Positions 42,892 through 50,751 of a DNA stretch of 64,000 nt are shown here, piece by piece. This DNA comes from Curtobacterium sp. MCJR17_020. GTDB taxonomy: Bacteria; Actinomycetota; Actinomycetes; Actinomycetales; Microbacteriaceae. The stretch spans positions 372,001 to 436,000 of the forward strand of contig NZ_CP126260.1 in the NCBI RefSeq assembly GCF_003234365.2. The letters run 5' to 3'. Numbering within the stretch: position 1 is the stretch's first letter; every line of letters starts with the position of its first letter. Position numbers and translations under genes: made by a program. The notes under the pieces are model-generated. The model worked only from the letters and a program-made list of their open reading frames with translations. It ran no database searches and was not told the origin of the DNA.

Positions 42892-42954
42892 CGCACCGAC
42901 GCCCGCCTGCCGGAGCGGCAGACGGGCGTCGGGGAGCGTGTCGGTGCGTCAGGC
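42886..42954. terminator. Bidirectional terminator containing both stop codons of convergent genes
   Basis: Nested stems: outer perfect 15-bp arms GCCTGACGCACCGAC (42886-42900) and its complement (42940-42954); inner 14-bp arms 42898-42911 and 42917-42930 with one mismatch. The TGA of the helicase gene and the TGA of the DUF4383 gene lie symmetrically in the two outer arms. Confidence 0.8.
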
Positions 42955-43398
42955 GCGAGCCGCCGCACGCAGCGCGCGGAGGTTCTCCTTGTCGGCACCG
43001 AGTGCCGTCAGCAGCAGGATGACACCGACGATCGCGTGGAACACGTTGTCGGTGGTGTTCAGCGCGAAGATGTTCGCCGAGGTGTTCACGAACACGAAGC
43101 CGTAGACGGCCAGCACGACGAGCACGGCGCCGACGACCAGGTTGCCGTTCCGCGAACCGATGGTGGTGCCGAGTCCGGTGATGAGCAGGACCGCGGCGAG
43201 CAGCACCCAGATGAGGGCGAGCGGCGGGTTGACCCCGAAGGCGTTCCAGAGCATCCCGCCCTGGCGGCTGAAGAAGCCGGGGTCGCCGTCGGCGGCGAAG
43301 AAGAAGCCCAGGATGCCCCAGAGTGCGAGGACGCCACCGACCGTCAGCGCGAGCCCGCGGTTCGGTGAGGCGGTGATGCCCGGTTCCTTGATGGCCAC
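42949..43398 (-). CDS. DUF4383 membrane protein
   Basis: A 149-aa protein with four helices that follows the DUF4383 pattern: LALTVGGVLALWGILGFFF, GMLWNAFGVNPPLALIWVL, and FALNTTDNVFHAIVGVILLL. Function is unknown; homologues are widespread in actinobacteria and cyanobacteria. GTG 43398 is chosen because GAGGAGGAG lies about 6-9 nt upstream; the longer open frame lacks a site. It converges with the helicase gene. Confidence 0.82.
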   Translation of the reverse strand: MAIKEPGITASPNRGLALTVGGVLALWGILGFFFAADGDPGFFSRQGGMLWNAFGVNPPLALIWVLLAAVLLITGLGTTIGSRNGNLVVGAVLVVLAVYGFVFVNTSANIFALNTTDNVFHAIVGVILLLTALGADKENLRALRAAARA

Positions 43399-43636
43399 TT
43401 CGGTCTCCTCCTCGTACACTGCCGACGCGACGTGCGTCAGTCCGGCGGTGCCCGCCGGACTGAGCGGCGCGGCACTGGGCGGCACAGCGCGGGATCCGCG
43501 GGTGACGGCCGCGCGGTTCCCAGCCTCCGGCCGGTGTGCCAACGGTATCGTGTCCGACCCCGACCGTCCGAATCGCAGCGCCGTCACCAGGCGTGCGACG
43601 AGACCGACGGCGACCACTCCGAGGAGGACCAGCCCG

Positions 43637-44536
43637 GTGACCTTGACACCCGAGCGCAATGCACCGGAGTCGCGTGGACCGAGCGTCTCGCGGCGGTTGC
43701 GGTGGGGTGTGCTGGCGGCTCTGGGGTTCGTGATCGTGCCTTCCGTCTACGCGGCCGCGGTGCTGACGCCGGTGGGGCAGCGCATGGAGGACGCCGCGCT
43801 CGGCGGGGTCCGTGAGTCCGACCTGTTCAGCTCGGACACTGCGCTCAACGTCATCTCGGTGCCGGTGATCCTGTTGCTCGTTGTCGTGATCGTCGCGGTG
43901 GCGTTCGCCAGGCGACGGCTCTCGGTGGGGCTCGGCGCGGGTGCAGTGGTGCTCGCGTCGGCGGCCACCTCGACGCTCGTCAAGCGTATCGCCGAGCGCC
44001 CGGAGATCGCCCAGTCGACGACGCCGAACTCGTTCCCCTCGGGGCACGCCACCATCGCGTTGGCCGCCCTGTTCGCCGTCCTGATGGTCACACCCCGTCG
44101 CTTCCGGCCGATCGTCACCCTGCTCGGCGCCGTCTACGCGGTCTTCGTCGCCAACCAGACGGTCGTCTACGGCTGGCACCGGGTGAGCGACATCATCGGG
44201 GCGTGCGCGATCGTGATGTTCTGGCTCGGCGTCGTCCGGGCGTTCGGGCCGAGGGTCGACCGGGGACTCCGAGGCGACCGGGACGGCCGGCGGGGGCCGC
44301 GCCGGGTGGTCAGCGTCGTCCTGCTCGTCGCGACCGGTGTCACGCTGGCCGTCGGCGTCGCGGCACTCGTCATCGGACTGGCGGGCGACGGCGCCCACGA
44401 CCGTGCCGCGATCCTGATGGCCGGACGACTGGCCTCGAGCGCGAGCGTCCTGGCGGTGGTGGCCGCGGTGTGGTTCCTCGACGGCATGCACCACGCGGCC
44501 CGGACCGACCCCGCCGTACTGCCCGCAGCGCACTGA
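43637..44536 (+). CDS. PAP2 family phosphatase (undecaprenyl-/lipid-phosphate type)
   Basis: A 299-aa membrane phosphatase with six helices. All three PAP2 motifs are present: KRIAERPE, SFPSGHAT and YGWHRVSDIIGA. Such enzymes recycle undecaprenyl diphosphate or act on phosphatidic acid. A C-terminal extension of about 80 residues adds two further helices. The start GTG 43637 is chosen because GAGGAGG lies about 10 nt upstream and the in-frame codons before it lack any site. The gene is divergent from DUF4383. Confidence 0.87.
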   Translation: MTLTPERNAPESRGPSVSRRLRWGVLAALGFVIVPSVYAAAVLTPVGQRMEDAALGGVRESDLFSSDTALNVISVPVILLLVVVIVAVAFARRRLSVGLGAGAVVLASAATSTLVKRIAERPEIAQSTTPNSFPSGHATIALAALFAVLMVTPRRFRPIVTLLGAVYAVFVANQTVVYGWHRVSDIIGACAIVMFWLGVVRAFGPRVDRGLRGDRDGRRGPRRVVSVVLLVATGVTLAVGVAALVIGLAGDGAHDRAAILMAGRLASSASVLAVVAAVWFLDGMHHAARTDPAVLPAAH

Positions 44537-44582
44537 CGCCTGGTGGGAATGCACCGGCGTACGGTACGTTGTACCCAGCAAG

Positions 44583-44600
44583 TCGATGCAAACGCATCGA
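44583..44600. promoter_or_regulatory. Candidate operator upstream of the luciferase-like monooxygenase gene
   Basis: TCGATGC and GCATCGA form a perfect 7-bp inverted repeat with an AAAC spacer, 22 nt before the start and close to the ribosome-binding site AAAGG. A second small palindrome GGTACGTTGTACC lies about 10 bp upstream. A regulator is not identified. Confidence 0.5.
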
Positions 44601-44621
44601 TATCGCGAAAGGCGGCGCATC

Positions 44622-45761
44622 ATGCAGTTCGGCATCTTCACGGTCAGTGACGTCACGACCGATCCCACGACCGGCACCACGCCGGACGACACCCAGCGCG
44701 TCCGTGACATCCTCACCATCGCGCAGCACGCCGACCAGGCCGGACTCGACGTCTTCGCCACCGGTGAGCACCACAACCCGCCGTTCGTCGCCTCGTCGCC
44801 GACCACGCTGCTGGCCTACCTCGCGGCGAAGACGAAGGACATCACGCTCTCGACGAGCACGACGCTCATCACCACGAACGACCCGGTGCGCATCGCCGAG
44901 GAGTACGCGATGCTCCAGGTGATCTCCGACGGCCGCATGGACCTCATGATGGGTCGCGGGAACACCGGCCCCGTGTACCCGTGGTTCGGGCAGGACATCC
45001 GCCAGGGCGTCAACCTGGCGATCGAGAACTACGCGCTCGTCCGCCAGCTCTGGGAGAACGACGTCGTCAACTGGCAGGGCAAGTTCCGTACGCCGCTGCA
45101 GGGCTTCACCTCGACGCCGCGCCCCCTCGACGGCGTGCCCCCGTTCGTCTGGCACGGCTCGATCCGCACGCCCGAGATCGCGGAGCAGGCCGCGTACTAC
45201 GGCGACGGCTTCTTCCACAACAACATCTTCTGGCCGATCCAGCACACCGAGCAGATGGTCGGGTTGTACCGCCAGCGCTTCGAGCACTACGGTCACGGCC
45301 GCGCCGACCAGGCGATCGTCGGTCTGGGTGGGCAGTTCTTCGCCCGCAAGAACTCGCAGGACGCGGTCGACGAGTTCCGGCCCTACTTCGACAACGCCCC
45401 GGTCTACGGCCACGGTCCCTCGATGGAGGACTTCGCCGCCCAGACCCCGCTCACGGTCGGTTCGCCGCAGCAGGTCATCGACCGGTACGCGGCGATGAAG
45501 GACCACGTCGGTCACTACCAGCGACAGCTGTTCCTGATCGACCACGCGGGCCTGCCGCTCAAGACCGTGCTCGAGCAGATCGACATCCTGGCCGACGAGA
45601 TCGTCCCCGAGCTCCGCAAGCTCAACGACGAGGGTCGTCCGGCCGGCGTGCCGTCCAACCCGCCGAGCCACACGGAACGCGCCGCCGCGGCGCTCGCCGC
45701 CGGCACGATCGGCAGCGACCACGTCGCCGCCGAGGACGAGTGGACGGGCGCCTCCGTCTGA
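44622..45761 (+). CDS. LLM class flavin-dependent monooxygenase
   Basis: A 379-aa luciferase-like, F420 or FMN-dependent oxidoreductase. It starts with the family strand MQFGIFTVSDVTTDP, has EHHNPPFVASSPTTLLAYLA, MMGRGNTGPVYPWFG and a flavin-site VGLGGQFF segment. The MupA/Atu3640-type subgroup is suggested by the long form with a 40-residue C-terminal tail. Substrate unknown. GAAAGGCGG lies about 7 nt before the ATG. It is monocistronic and ends at a perfect palindromic terminator. Confidence 0.87.
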   Translation: MQFGIFTVSDVTTDPTTGTTPDDTQRVRDILTIAQHADQAGLDVFATGEHHNPPFVASSPTTLLAYLAAKTKDITLSTSTTLITTNDPVRIAEEYAMLQVISDGRMDLMMGRGNTGPVYPWFGQDIRQGVNLAIENYALVRQLWENDVVNWQGKFRTPLQGFTSTPRPLDGVPPFVWHGSIRTPEIAEQAAYYGDGFFHNNIFWPIQHTEQMVGLYRQRFEHYGHGRADQAIVGLGGQFFARKNSQDAVDEFRPYFDNAPVYGHGPSMEDFAAQTPLTVGSPQQVIDRYAAMKDHVGHYQRQLFLIDHAGLPLKTVLEQIDILADEIVPELRKLNDEGRPAGVPSNPPSHTERAAAALAAGTIGSDHVAAEDEWTGASV

Positions 45762-45777
45762 TCGTCACGTGACCACC

Positions 45778-45827
45778 TGACGGACGGGAGGCCCGGTGCC
45801 AGCTGGCACCGGGCCTCCCGTCCGTCA
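45778..45827. terminator. Perfect 50-bp palindrome, terminator of the monooxygenase gene
   Basis: Arms of 25 bp without mismatch, TGACGGACGGGAGGCCCGGT then GCCAG, and no loop. It starts 16 nt after the stop of the monooxygenase gene and faces the end of the SMR gene, so it can stop both strands. The core equals the hairpin at 33923. Confidence 0.85.
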
Positions 45828-45903
45828 CCGCCCGTGTCGCGAGCGCGACCCGAGTCTCGGGGTCAGCGACGGTTCTCGGGGCACGCGGCGCGAGATCGGT
45901 CGC

Positions 45904-46272
45904 TCAGGCCGATTCTCGGGCTCGCCCCGCCGAGACCCGGGGCGAGACCGCCGGACGCGCGGGGACGAGCTTCAGGCCGACGACGCAGCCGACGATCCCG
46001 GCGATGAACAGCACGCGCAGCACGGTGACGGGCTCGGCGCCGGTGGCCATGCCCCACAGCACCGTCAGGGCTGCACCGGTGCCGGTCCACACGGCGTACG
46101 CGGTGCTGATCGGGATGTGCTCGAGGACGTAGCCGAACGCGACGAGGCTGATCACGATCGTGATCGCGAACACGACCGTCGGGCCGGGGCGGGTGAAGCC
46201 GTCGCTCTCGCCGAGGGCGGTCGCCCACACGGTCTCGAGCGTGGCGCTGACGAACAGGACGATCCAGGCCAC
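45904..46272 (-). CDS. Small multidrug resistance (SMR) efflux protein, subunit B
   Basis: A 122-aa SMR family transporter with four helices. MAWIVLFVSATLETVWATAL includes the essential membrane glutamate E13; the third helix region AYAVWTGTGAALTVLWG is typical. A positively charged tail of about 20 residues follows helix 4. GTG 46272 begins one base after the stop of the sister gene, so the two probably form a heterodimeric pump of the EbrAB/YkkCD or GdnCD guanidinium type. Confidence 0.9.
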   Translation of the reverse strand: MAWIVLFVSATLETVWATALGESDGFTRPGPTVVFAITIVISLVAFGYVLEHIPISTAYAVWTGTGAALTVLWGMATGAEPVTVLRVLFIAGIVGCVVGLKLVPARPAVSPRVSAGRARESA

Positions 46273-46273
46273 C

Positions 46274-46588
46274 TCAGCTCACCACCTTGAGGCCGACGAC
46301 GCAGGCGACCAGGCCGAACACGAGGCCGAGGCGTGCGAGCGACGCGGCTTCCTGCCGGCGCAGGACCGACACGACGACCGTCAGTGAGGCGCCGATGCCC
46401 ACCCAGACGGCGTAGGCGGTGCCCACCGGGATCGACTTCATCGCGAACGCGAGGCCGACCATGCTCAGTGCCATGCCAGCGATGAACACGGTCGTCGGCA
46501 CGACCTTCTTGAAGCCGTTCGAGGCGCTCAGCGCGGTGGCCCAGACGGCCTCGAGCACGCCGCTCAGCACGAGGATGACCCATGCCAT
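46274..46588 (-). CDS. Small multidrug resistance (SMR) efflux protein, subunit A
   Basis: A 104-aa SMR protein with four helices, MAWVILVLSGVLEAVWATAL with E13, and VGTAYAVWVGIGASLTVVVS. ATG 46588 has AAGGGA about 9 nt upstream. It is followed by the second SMR gene and is divergent from a TetR regulator, with two near-identical palindromic sites in the gap. Exports cationic drugs or guanidinium-like compounds, by family. Confidence 0.92.
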   Translation of the reverse strand: MAWVILVLSGVLEAVWATALSASNGFKKVVPTTVFIAGMALSMVGLAFAMKSIPVGTAYAVWVGIGASLTVVVSVLRRQEAASLARLGLVFGLVACVVGLKVVS

Positions 46589-46616
46589 GACGATGTTCCC
46601 TTTCTTCGGTCGCATA

Positions 46617-46634
46617 GTCGCACGACTGTGCGAC
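46617..46634. promoter_or_regulatory. TetR operator site 1 (SMR promoter side)
   Basis: GTCGCACGACTGTGCGAC, a near-perfect palindrome about 30 bp upstream of the first SMR gene. Its core TCGCACGACTGTGCGA differs in one base from site 2, 41 bp away. Confidence 0.72.
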
Positions 46635-46658
46635 AACGACCTCGACGGTAGCACGAGT

Positions 46659-46674
46659 TCGTACGACTGTGCGA
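46659..46674. promoter_or_regulatory. TetR operator site 2 (overlaps tetR -10)
   Basis: TCGTACGACTGTGCGA, matching site 1 in 15 of 16 bases. It overlaps GAGTAT (46673-46678), the -10 hexamer 6 nt before the TetR start, so it should mediate autorepression. Confidence 0.72.
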
Positions 46675-46684
46675 GTATGGCGTC

Positions 46685-47263
46685 GTGGCCAGGAGCATGG
46701 ACGTCGAGCAGCGGCGCCGCACCGTGTCCGAAGCGGCGTGCCGGGTGCTCGCCCGCGACGGACTCGGGGCGCTGAGCGTCCGGAACGTCGCGGCGGAGGC
46801 CGGACTGCCGCCGAGCACGGTCCGCTACACCTTCCCGACCCAGGCGAGCGTCCGCGAGCACACGATCACCCTCGTGTTCGACCGGACCCGTGAGCGCATC
46901 GACGCCATCCCGGCTGACCTCACGCCCGCTCGACGCGCACGCCGGATCGTGATCGAGTTGCTGCCCCTCGACGAGGAGCGTGTCATCGAGCTCGAGGTGT
47001 ACCTGGCACTCGGCAACGCCGCGCTCACCGACGTCGAGCTCCGTCCCACCCTCGATCGCGTCGTCGCGGCGATGCGGGCCTGGTGCGAGGACGTCCTCCG
47101 GCTGCTCGGGGTGCCGGCGGGCGACCGGGAGTACGAGGCCTGCCGCCTGCACGCCCTCCTCGACGGGCTCGCGATGCAGGTCGTCCGGCTGGCCCCGGGG
47201 GAGTCCGGCGACTGGGCGATCGACGTGCTCGACCGCCACCTGGACGGTGTCGCTGCGGGCTGA
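46685..47263 (+). CDS. TetR family transcriptional regulator of the SMR pair
   Basis: A 192-aa regulator with an N-terminal helix-turn-helix (about 10-55) containing VRNVAAEAGLPPSTVRYTFP and a helical ligand domain. It is transcribed divergently from the two SMR genes, and two matching palindromes lie in between, one at each promoter. GTG 46685 is 6 nt after GAGTAT. It probably represses both directions until a cationic drug binds. Confidence 0.9.
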   Translation: MARSMDVEQRRRTVSEAACRVLARDGLGALSVRNVAAEAGLPPSTVRYTFPTQASVREHTITLVFDRTRERIDAIPADLTPARRARRIVIELLPLDEERVIELEVYLALGNAALTDVELRPTLDRVVAAMRAWCEDVLRLLGVPAGDREYEACRLHALLDGLAMQVVRLAPGESGDWAIDVLDRHLDGVAAG

Positions 47264-47303
47264 TCGCGCTCGCCCTCGCACCGTGCGAGGGCGCCTACGA
47301 GTC

Positions 47304-47364
47304 GTGCGAGGTTCCGTACTCGGTGCGAGGCTCGCGACCCCGCACCGAGTACGGAACCTCGCAC
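47304..47364. repeat. Perfect 24-bp inverted repeat between tetR and the permease operon
   Basis: Arms 47304-47327 and 47341-47364 (GTGCGAGGTTCCGTACTCGG, then TGCG) pair without mismatch around a 13-nt loop. A smaller hairpin with arms GCCCTCGCAC lies just before (47272-47292). Together they fill the 142-bp gap after tetR and may act as terminator or as a dispersed palindromic element. Confidence 0.75.
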
Positions 47365-47405
47365 CGAACGACCGTCACGCAGCACGCGTCGCCTATCCTT
47401 TCCGG

Positions 47406-48425
47406 GTGACGACGACCGCGCCGCCGCAGCAGCGCTCCCGCTCCCGTTCCCTGACGGGCCCCGGCCTCGTGCTGCTCACCGTCGTCGTGCTCCTGGGGAT
47501 CCGGCTGCTGTCCCCGAGCATCGGGACCGCCGGCCTGCCGGACGTCGTGCAGGACTTCCTGACACTGGCGATCAGCGTGGTGGTCGAGTCGCTGCCGTTC
47601 GTGGTGCTCGGGATCGTGCTGTCGATCGTCGTCGAGGTGTGGGTGCCGGTCGGTGCGCTCGAGAAGGTCCTGCCGCAGAACGCCTTCGGCCGCCGCGCCG
47701 TGATCTCGCTGATCGGCATGCTGTTCCCGGTGTGCGAGTGCGGGAACGTGCCCCTCGCCCGTGGCCTGATGATGCGCGGGTTCACCCCTGCCGAGGCCGT
47801 CACGTTCCTCGTCGCCGCCCCCATCCTCAACCCGCTCGTGATCATCAGCACCGCGCAGGCGTTCGGCTGGTCCGGCTGGATCCTGCCGGTCCGGATCGTC
47901 GGCGGCTTCGTGATCGCGAACCTGGTCGGCTGGATCGTCGCCGCGCACCGCCGTCCGGCCGACCTGCTGCTGCCCGCGTTCGAGGCCCGGTGCCGCGCTG
48001 CGATCGGCGCACCCCGGAGCCGGAACCGCTGGCGGGAGAGCGCCGCGCAGTTCGGCGGCGAGGCCGCGACGATGATGCCGGCCCTGTTCGTCGGCGCCGG
48101 CCTGGCCGCTGCAGTCCAGGTCGCCGTGCCGCGTTCCACGCTCGTCGCGATCGGCTCGAACCCGGTGCTGTCCGTCGCGGCGATGATGCTGCTCGCGATG
48201 ACGGTGTCGCTCTGCTCGAACGTCGACGCGTTCTTCGCGCTGTCGTTCGCCTCGACGTTCCTGCCCGGGTCGATCACGGCCTTCCTGATCATCGGGCCGA
48301 TCATCGACGTCAAGATGATCGCCCTGCTCCGCACGACGTTCCGGGTCCGGTTCCTGGTGCTGCTCGCCGTCGTGTGCGTCCTGTTCGCCGGCGCCGTGGG
48401 ATTGGTGATGAATGTCCTCGTCTGA
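47406..48425 (+). CDS. Permease of the ArsP/UPF0718 family
   Basis: A 339-aa permease with about eight to ten helices. The family signature PVCECGNVPLARGLMMRGFT and VAAPILNPLVIISTAQAFG is clear, and later SLCSNVDAFFALSFASTFLP. Related proteins export organoarsenicals or act with the YcgQ-like partner. GTG 47406 is 6 nt after TATCCT. The next gene starts 14 nt before its stop, so the pair is coupled. Confidence 0.88.
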   Translation: MTTTAPPQQRSRSRSLTGPGLVLLTVVVLLGIRLLSPSIGTAGLPDVVQDFLTLAISVVVESLPFVVLGIVLSIVVEVWVPVGALEKVLPQNAFGRRAVISLIGMLFPVCECGNVPLARGLMMRGFTPAEAVTFLVAAPILNPLVIISTAQAFGWSGWILPVRIVGGFVIANLVGWIVAAHRRPADLLLPAFEARCRAAIGAPRSRNRWRESAAQFGGEAATMMPALFVGAGLAAAVQVAVPRSTLVAIGSNPVLSVAAMMLLAMTVSLCSNVDAFFALSFASTFLPGSITAFLIIGPIIDVKMIALLRTTFRVRFLVLLAVVCVLFAGAVGLVMNVLV

Positions 48426-49242
48426 CGCACGCAGCAGCAACGCCCCGGCCTACCTCGGGCTCGGGTCCGTGCTGGCGGTCGCCCTGTGCACGCTCTGGCT
48501 CGCACTGGTCGGCCACCTCGACCTGTACATCAACCCGCGGTACTCGGTGTTCACGATCGTGCTCGCCGCCGTCGCGGTGCCCGCCTCGATCGCCGGCCTG
48601 GTGGTGATCGCGCGGGGCCACGGCCACACGCACGGCGACGAAGCGGACGAGCACGAGCACGAGCCGGACCACGACCACGGGCGGCGCGGGCCTGGCCGTG
48701 GTCGCGCTGTCCGCCTCGCGCTCGGCGGGGCTGCCGCGATCGTCACGGTCGGGGTCACTGTGTCGATGCTCGTCCTGCCCCCGACGACGCTCTCCGCGCG
48801 CACCGCGCAGCAGCGGAGCGTCGACTCGGCGACCGTGTCGAACGCCACGGGCTCCGAGGCAGCGGTGTCCCTGCTCGGCAGCGAGGGCGTCGACACCTCG
48901 CAGTACGGCGTCAAGGACTGGGCGGCGCTCATCCGGCAGACCACCGACACCACTGCGCTCGTCGGCAAGCAGGTGCGGCTGTCCGGCTTCGTGGTCCCCG
49001 GCGAGGACGGCTCGTTCACCCTCACCCGCTTCGTGATCAGCTGCTGCGCCGTCGACGCCCAGCCCGTCGGCCTCGGCGTGGTGACGGACGACGCCGACGG
49101 CTCCGCACCCGACGAAGGACAGTGGGTCACGGTGACCGGCGCACTCGCGGCGAACCCGGACCAGTCCGCCGACGCCCGCATCGTCATCAAGGCCGCGAAG
49201 GTCACCGAGATCGCGCAGCCGAAGGACCCGTATGAGTACTGA
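48412..49242 (+). CDS. TIGR03943 family membrane protein (permease partner)
   Basis: A 276-aa protein with two N-terminal helices (about 14-34 and 43-64), a His/Asp-rich cytoplasmic loop HGHTHGDEADEHEHEPDHDH, a third helix (about 101-121) and an exported domain with GKQVRLSGFVV and RFVISCCAVDAQP. This is the TIGR03943/YcgQ pattern that accompanies UPF0718 permeases, as here. The His-rich loop suggests metal handling. It overlaps both neighbours (14 nt and 11 nt). Confidence 0.82.
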   Translation: MSSSDARSSNAPAYLGLGSVLAVALCTLWLALVGHLDLYINPRYSVFTIVLAAVAVPASIAGLVVIARGHGHTHGDEADEHEHEPDHDHGRRGPGRGRAVRLALGGAAAIVTVGVTVSMLVLPPTTLSARTAQQRSVDSATVSNATGSEAAVSLLGSEGVDTSQYGVKDWAALIRQTTDTTALVGKQVRLSGFVVPGEDGSFTLTRFVISCCAVDAQPVGLGVVTDDADGSAPDEGQWVTVTGALAANPDQSADARIVIKAAKVTEIAQPKDPYEY

Positions 49243-50674
49243 GACGGGCACGCGTACTGAGACGGGCACGAGTACTCAGCGCACCGACCGCCGCCCGGTC
49301 ACGCGCCGGTTCCACCGCCGGTACCTCGCCGTCGTGCTCGTCCTGGCGGTCGTCGCCGCGCTCGCCGCCGTCGTCGGGTCGCAGCAGGGGCCGCGCCTGC
49401 GCGACGTGTCGTACGACGCCACCGGACTGGTGTCCCGCCCGGCGCAGCGGGTGATCCTTACGGCGAACCAGGCACTGCAGCAGGTGTCCGCCGACGACGT
49501 CCGGGTCACCCCGGCGGCCGCGCACACCGTGACCTCGAGCGGCAACACGATCGCGGTCGAGTTCGCCGGACCCCTGGCCTACGACCGCGACTACACGGTG
49601 ACGGTCGCGAACGTCCGGGCTCCGGGGCAGCGTGCCACCGCGGACCTCACCGCCGCGATCCGGACCGGCAGCACGGACGTCCTCGCCCTCGTGCCGGGCA
49701 CCGACGGCGCGAAGGACCGGATCGTGCGCCGCTCCCTCGACGCCGGCGGTGCGACGACCGTGTACCAGGGTGCCGACATCTCGGAGTACGCCCGGCTCGG
49801 ACGGTCGCTGGTGGTCGTCAGCGGCAGCGACGCGAGCTCCTCGGTCGACGTGGTCGCGCTGTCCGGCGGGGTGCAGGACCCGGACGCCCCCGTCGAGCAC
49901 CTCACCCTGCCGTCTTCGCAGGGTCGGGTCACCGCGCTGCACGTCGCCGACGACGCGGCCTCGTTCGGGTTCGAGTACGCCGACACCTCGACCGGGCAGT
50001 CCCGGAACACCGGCCTGTACGTGGTCGACATGACGGGCACGCACCTGCCCACCGCGATCGCCGAGGACGGGAAGCCGCGGACGGGCGCGGTGCCGATGAC
50101 GGTCGGGCAGTGGGCCTACGTGCCCCGGACCGAGAGTGCCCTGGTGCGGACGGGCAGCGACGACCTGGTGCTCGTCGACATGAGCGGCCGCGCCGACCCC
50201 GTCCGACTCGGCAGCGCCACGTACCTGCACGGGTTCGTCGGCTCGGGCACCACGGCGGTGGTCGAGACCGGCACGGGCATCGAGCGCCTCGACCTGACCG
50301 ACGGCGCGAAGACGGCGCTGCGTGCCCCGGCTGCGAGCACCGACGCTGCGGTGCTCGGCCGCATCGCCCCGCTGACGGACGACACGTACCTGCGCGTGCT
50401 GGGGGACGTGCGGGCGGACGGGACCGTCTCGGCACGGATCGTGCGCGTGGACGGTGGGCGGGCCTCCCGGCTGCCGGTGACCATCCCGGACGACGCGAGC
50501 GTCACCGCGGTCTGCCCGTCCCCGAACGGCCAGTTCGTCGCGGTCGCGACGAAGTCGGCGACCGACGAGCTGGTGAGCATCGTCGACGCGACCTCCGGTG
50601 CGCTCGAGGCGAGCATCGACGCGGGTTCCGTCGACTGGTGCGGCGCGCTGCCGTCCGGCGACGAGGTCGGCTGA
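49232..50674 (+). CDS. Membrane-anchored Ig-like/beta-propeller protein, unknown
   Basis: A 480-aa protein with a short Arg/Thr-rich cytoplasmic N-terminus, one membrane helix (about 31-49), an Ig-like (Big_5 type) domain (about 55-145: RDVSYDATGLVSRPAQRVIL) and a large repetitive beta domain to the end that looks like a propeller, with blades such as VLALVPGTDGAKDRIVRRSL. Two cysteines near the C-terminus may pair. It is the third gene of the permease operon, overlapping the second by 11 nt. Not recognised as a named family. Confidence 0.72.
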   Translation: MSTETGTRTETGTSTQRTDRRPVTRRFHRRYLAVVLVLAVVAALAAVVGSQQGPRLRDVSYDATGLVSRPAQRVILTANQALQQVSADDVRVTPAAAHTVTSSGNTIAVEFAGPLAYDRDYTVTVANVRAPGQRATADLTAAIRTGSTDVLALVPGTDGAKDRIVRRSLDAGGATTVYQGADISEYARLGRSLVVVSGSDASSSVDVVALSGGVQDPDAPVEHLTLPSSQGRVTALHVADDAASFGFEYADTSTGQSRNTGLYVVDMTGTHLPTAIAEDGKPRTGAVPMTVGQWAYVPRTESALVRTGSDDLVLVDMSGRADPVRLGSATYLHGFVGSGTTAVVETGTGIERLDLTDGAKTALRAPAASTDAAVLGRIAPLTDDTYLRVLGDVRADGTVSARIVRVDGGRASRLPVTIPDDASVTAVCPSPNGQFVAVATKSATDELVSIVDATSGALEASIDAGSVDWCGALPSGDEVG

Positions 50675-50694
50675 CGGCCCGACGGACAGACACA

Positions 50695-50738
50695 CAGACG
50701 GGAGGCCCGTTGCCGGCTGGCAACGGGCCTCCCGTCTG
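50695..50738. terminator. Recurring hairpin terminator between convergent genes
   Basis: Perfect 20-bp arms CAGACGGGAGGCCCGTTGCC with a GGCT loop, between the propeller gene and the convergent alcohol dehydrogenase gene. Same family as 1204 and 45778. Confidence 0.8.
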
Positions 50739-50751
50739 AGCATGGTGACGA

